Assembly: GCA_021325655.1 (NCBI GenBank)
Contig: JAJPGT010000098.1
Span: 1-61,668 of the forward strand
Direction of reading: 5' to 3'
DNA from: Pseudomonadota bacterium
GTDB taxonomy: Bacteria; Chloroflexota; UBA6077; JAJPGT01
DNA length: 61,668 nt
Each line of letters opens with the position of its first letter. The first letter of the stretch is position 1. Position numbers and translations under genes: made by a program. Positions 59,440 to 61,668 of the stretch are shown piece by piece. The notes beneath the pieces are model-generated. The model saw nothing but the letters and a program-made list of their open reading frames with translations. It was not told the origin of the DNA and searched no databases.

Positions 59440-60924
59440 ATGATGCATCGATTCCGCTTCTCAGCATCTGGAGGGCCTGTCGCGTCGCGGGCGCCGCGGC
59501 TGGCGGCCTCGCTCGCCACCCTGGCACTGCTGCTCACTCTGCTGCTTCCCGCGGCGCAGAGCTGGGCGACCGATCGCGATCCCTTCGTCTGCCCCTGGGA
59601 GGGCCGGGCAAGCGGCCACGTCCGCGAGTTCTCGCTGAGCGTCGGACAGGTCCAGTGGGAGATCGCGCCGGGCAGGGTGGTGCAGACCTACGCCTACAAC
59701 GGCCAGATCCCCGGCCCGGAGCTCCGGGTGGCCGAGGGTGACACGGTGCGGGTGACCGTGACCAACACGCTGTCCCAGCCGACGACGATCCACTGGCACG
59801 GGATCGATCTGCCGGTCGGGATGGACGGCACGCCGGACTTCTCCCAGCAGCCGATCGCCCCGGGCGGCAGCTTTACCTACGAGTTCGTCGCCACCCCGGC
59901 CGGCACCCGCTGGTACCACTCGCACGTCGACGAGCTGGTCCAGCACGGCGGCGGCCTGTACGGCCCGCTCATCGTCGAGCCCCGGGACGCGGCCGCTCCC
60001 CCGCCCGACCGGGAGTACACGCTGCTCATGGGCGAGCTGGCGACGCTGCCGGCCAACGCTCAGGGGAGCCAGCCGAGCACAATTCGGGAGCGCGACACAA
60101 GCGGCCACGCCGGCCACGGTCGGATGGCGGCGCTGAGCCTGCCAACGGTGAACGGCTTCGTCGTCAACGGCAAGGCCTACCCGGCCGCCGCGCCGCTCAG
60201 CGTGACCCGGGGCCAGCGGGTGCGGCTGCGACTGATCAACGCCGGGCTGGCGGGCACGCAGAAGCTGGCGCTGGCCGGGCATCACTTCACCCTCACCCAT
60301 AGCGACGGCAACCCGCTCGCCGCGCCGGTCGAGGCGGAGGCGGTGCTGCTGGGACCGGGCGAGCGCGCCGACGTCGAGTTCACCGCCGACAACCCCGGCC
60401 GCTGGCAGCTCCGCAGCCTCACCCCCGGCCAGGCCGCGGCCGGCTTGATGACCGAGGTGGTGTACACCGGGCACGAGGCGGATCCCGTGCAGGGCTTCGC
60501 CCCGGGAGCGGAGCCTCAGCCCGCCAGCTATCGCCAGTTTGGCGGTCCCGCCCACCGCGGCACGCCGGACCGCACCTACCAGATCACCCTCACTTACTCC
60601 ATGAATGACGGCGCCTATACGTTCAATGGAAAGGCCTATCCCGACGCCGAGGCGATCCAGGCGCAGGTGGGCCAGCGGGTGCGGGTGCGGATCCTGAACA
60701 TGAACCTGGAGGATCACCCCATCCACCTGCACGGCCACTCCTTCCAGGTGGTGGGCATCGAGGACCAGCCGGTGGACGGGCCGATCAAGGACACGCTCAC
60801 GCTGCACCACGGCGAGCAGTACGACATCGAGTTCGTGGCGAACAATCCCGGCACCTGGCTGCTGCACTGCCACAACGTCCTGCACATGGCCGCCGGGATG
60901 ATGACCGAGGTGCACTACCAGTAA
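59440..60924 (+). CDS. secreted multicopper oxidase
   Basis: 494 residues from ATG 59440 (GGGAG close by); ATG 59398 is possible. A signal peptide (LAASLATLALLLTLLLPAAQSWA) leads to three cupredoxin domains. Copper ligands are complete: TIHWHGIDLP, WYHSHVDE, HPIHLHGHSFQV and HCHNVLHMAAGMM with type 1 Cys, His and Met. A short loop DTSGHAGHGRM is His/Met-rich, as in metal-oxidising members. Such enzymes oxidise Cu(I), Fe(II), Mn(II) or phenolics using O2. Confidence 0.92.
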   Translation: MMHRFRFSASGGPVASRAPRLAASLATLALLLTLLLPAAQSWATDRDPFVCPWEGRASGHVREFSLSVGQVQWEIAPGRVVQTYAYNGQIPGPELRVAEGDTVRVTVTNTLSQPTTIHWHGIDLPVGMDGTPDFSQQPIAPGGSFTYEFVATPAGTRWYHSHVDELVQHGGGLYGPLIVEPRDAAAPPPDREYTLLMGELATLPANAQGSQPSTIRERDTSGHAGHGRMAALSLPTVNGFVVNGKAYPAAAPLSVTRGQRVRLRLINAGLAGTQKLALAGHHFTLTHSDGNPLAAPVEAEAVLLGPGERADVEFTADNPGRWQLRSLTPGQAAAGLMTEVVYTGHEADPVQGFAPGAEPQPASYRQFGGPAHRGTPDRTYQITLTYSMNDGAYTFNGKAYPDAEAIQAQVGQRVRVRILNMNLEDHPIHLHGHSFQVVGIEDQPVDGPIKDTLTLHHGEQYDIEFVANNPGTWLLHCHNVLHMAAGMMTEVHYQ

Positions 60925-60931
60925 GCCGCTG

Positions 60932-60971
60932 GCCGAGCCCGAGCAGGCCATGGAGGCTGCTCGGGCTCGGC
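60932..60971 (+). terminator. terminator hairpin after the multicopper oxidase gene
   Basis: GCCGAGCCCGAGCAG (60932-60946) pairs perfectly with CTGCTCGGGCTCGGC (60957-60971), loop ten bases, starting seven bases after the stop. Confidence 0.75.
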
Positions 60972-61008
60972 ACGGGACTTGCCGCACGTATCCTGAAGGT
61001 TCGGCGGC

Positions 61009-61434
61009 ATGCGGCTTCCCCGGTTCTCAGTGCTCGGGGCTCGGCTCTGGCCCGCGCTCGTCGCCACCTGCATCCTGGCCAGTGGCTGCGGCGCCACAGC
61101 CGCGCTGCTGGCCGGCACCCCGCTCGGGCCGGGTCCGGCGCAAGCGGTGCCAGGCGGCGACCCGAGACGCGGCGCCGAGGCAATCCGAGCCTACGGCTGT
61201 GGCGCTTGCCACATCATCCCCGGTGTCCCCGGCGCCCGCGGGGGCGTAGGCCCATCGCTGGCCGGCTTTGCCCGCCACGAGTACATCGCCGGCAAGCTGG
61301 CCAACACCCCGGACAACCTGGCCCGCTGGATCCAGCACCCGCAAGCGGTCGAGCCGGGGATCGCCATGCCAGATCTGGGGGTGAGCGACGCCGATGCGCG
61401 GGACATCGCCGCGTATCTCTACACGCTCCAGTAG
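61009..61434 (+). CDS. c-type cytochrome, probably lipid-anchored
   Basis: 141 residues. A signal sequence ends in a lipobox LASGCGAT. The single haem site is YGCGACHIIPG, with the distal Met in GIAMPDLGVSD, a class I cytochrome c. It is read toward the cytochrome oxidase subunit II gene 27 bases further on, so it probably delivers electrons to that oxidase, or is made with it. Confidence 0.88.
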   Translation: MRLPRFSVLGARLWPALVATCILASGCGATAALLAGTPLGPGPAQAVPGGDPRRGAEAIRAYGCGACHIIPGVPGARGGVGPSLAGFARHEYIAGKLANTPDNLARWIQHPQAVEPGIAMPDLGVSDADARDIAAYLYTLQ

Positions 61435-61461
61435 GCGGGCGCAGGAGGCAGAGTAAGCAGG

Positions 61462-61668
61462 ATGTGGACAGGCAGGACCGTTCTCCGGCCTTCGCGCGCT
61501 ACCCAGGAGCACGTCGCCAGGAGCGGCCGCTCCGTCCGCGAGCAGGTCGCCCTCGGCGCTGTGGCGCTGCTGCTGGGGGGCTGTAGCGGCTCCCCCTCGG
61601 CGCTGGCCCCGGGCGGGGTGCGGGCGGCCCAGATCGCCGCGCTCTGGTGGCTGCTGCTGGGTCTGGCC
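61462..61668 (+). CDS. ctaC: cytochrome c oxidase subunit II, N-terminal part (runs off window)
   Basis: ATG 61462 opens a frame of 69 codons to the window end. An Arg-rich start, a hydrophobic stretch with lipobox (ALLLGGCSGSPSAL), then APGGVRAAQIAALWWLLLGLA, the usual entry into the first transmembrane helix of subunit II. The Cu(A) domain lies outside the window. This matches lipoprotein-type subunit II of actinobacterial and Chloroflexota oxidases. GGAGG is 14 bases upstream, a long spacing, so the start may be off. Confidence 0.7.
   Translation, partial: MWTGRTVLRPSRATQEHVARSGRSVREQVALGAVALLLGGCSGSPSALAPGGVRAAQIAALWWLLLGLA

Overview
The window is about 61.7 kb of dense, high-GC DNA (about 70% by eye; the stretch 36.6-37.6 kb is clearly lower). 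Gene content and style point to a Thermomicrobia-like member of the Chloroflexota. The pointers are a fused transaldolase/glucose-6-phosphate isomerase followed by gnd-zwf-pgl, lipoproteins with long Thr-Pro linkers, several large ATPase-TPR regulators (BTAD and LuxR types), and a Gram-positive-type LexA box (GAAC-N4-GTTC), a type also reported in green non-sulfur bacteria. This placement is inference; no rRNA or other marker gene is present.

Layout. 0-8.9 kb: an extracellular polysaccharide locus. It has a DUF5989-type fragment, a small membrane protein and an SGNH hydrolase on the + strand. On the - strand a DegT aminotransferase, polyprenyl glycosylphosphotransferase, Wzz-like chain-length protein with an extraordinary Ser/Thr/Asn insert, and an O-antigen ligase are read in that order. 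9-15.7 kb: a TauE/SafE permease, a phosphodiesterase, a 53-residue protein, a large BTAD regulator broken by a frameshift, and a cupin. 16-22 kb: thioredoxin reductase-like protein, Nudix and metallo-beta-lactamase hydrolases, small proteins, a lipoprotein and an isocitrate/isopropylmalate dehydrogenase homologue. 22-28.4 kb: a deacetylase-glycosyltransferase fusion, FabF, a dienelactone hydrolase and secreted proteins.

28.6-35.4 kb: the oxidative pentose phosphate operon (tal-pgi, gnd, zwf, pgl). 35.4-37.9 kb: a disturbed islet with gene remnants and one atypical lower-GC gene. 37.9-39.5 kb: a three-gene, translationally coupled operon (helical protein, coiled-coil/TM protein, sigma factor) behind a near-perfect SOS box, which is the best candidate here for an undescribed system. 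39.5-44.2 kb: ferritin-like/VIT1 transporter, DUF2905, two tandem histidine-kinase-dimerisation-like mini-proteins, a TPR lipid-anchored or secreted protein, and an Asn/Ser-rich secreted protein. 44.3-48.2 kb: an ArnT/PMT-like glycosyltransferase and an OmpR/HAMP-kinase two-component system. 48.4-53.4 kb: small genes, a frameshifted RsbT-like kinase, a CvpA-CAP fusion, and a dimethylformamidase-like pair with the iron ligands conserved. 53.4-61.7 kb: orphan DltD-like protein, PQQ-type sugar dehydrogenase, LuxR-family ATPase regulator, multicopper oxidase, cytochrome c and the start of cytochrome c oxidase subunit II.

No tRNA, rRNA, CRISPR array, insertion sequence or riboswitch was recognised. 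Start codons were chosen mainly from visible Shine-Dalgarno sequences and are flagged where uncertain. All family calls come from reading motifs, not from database searches.
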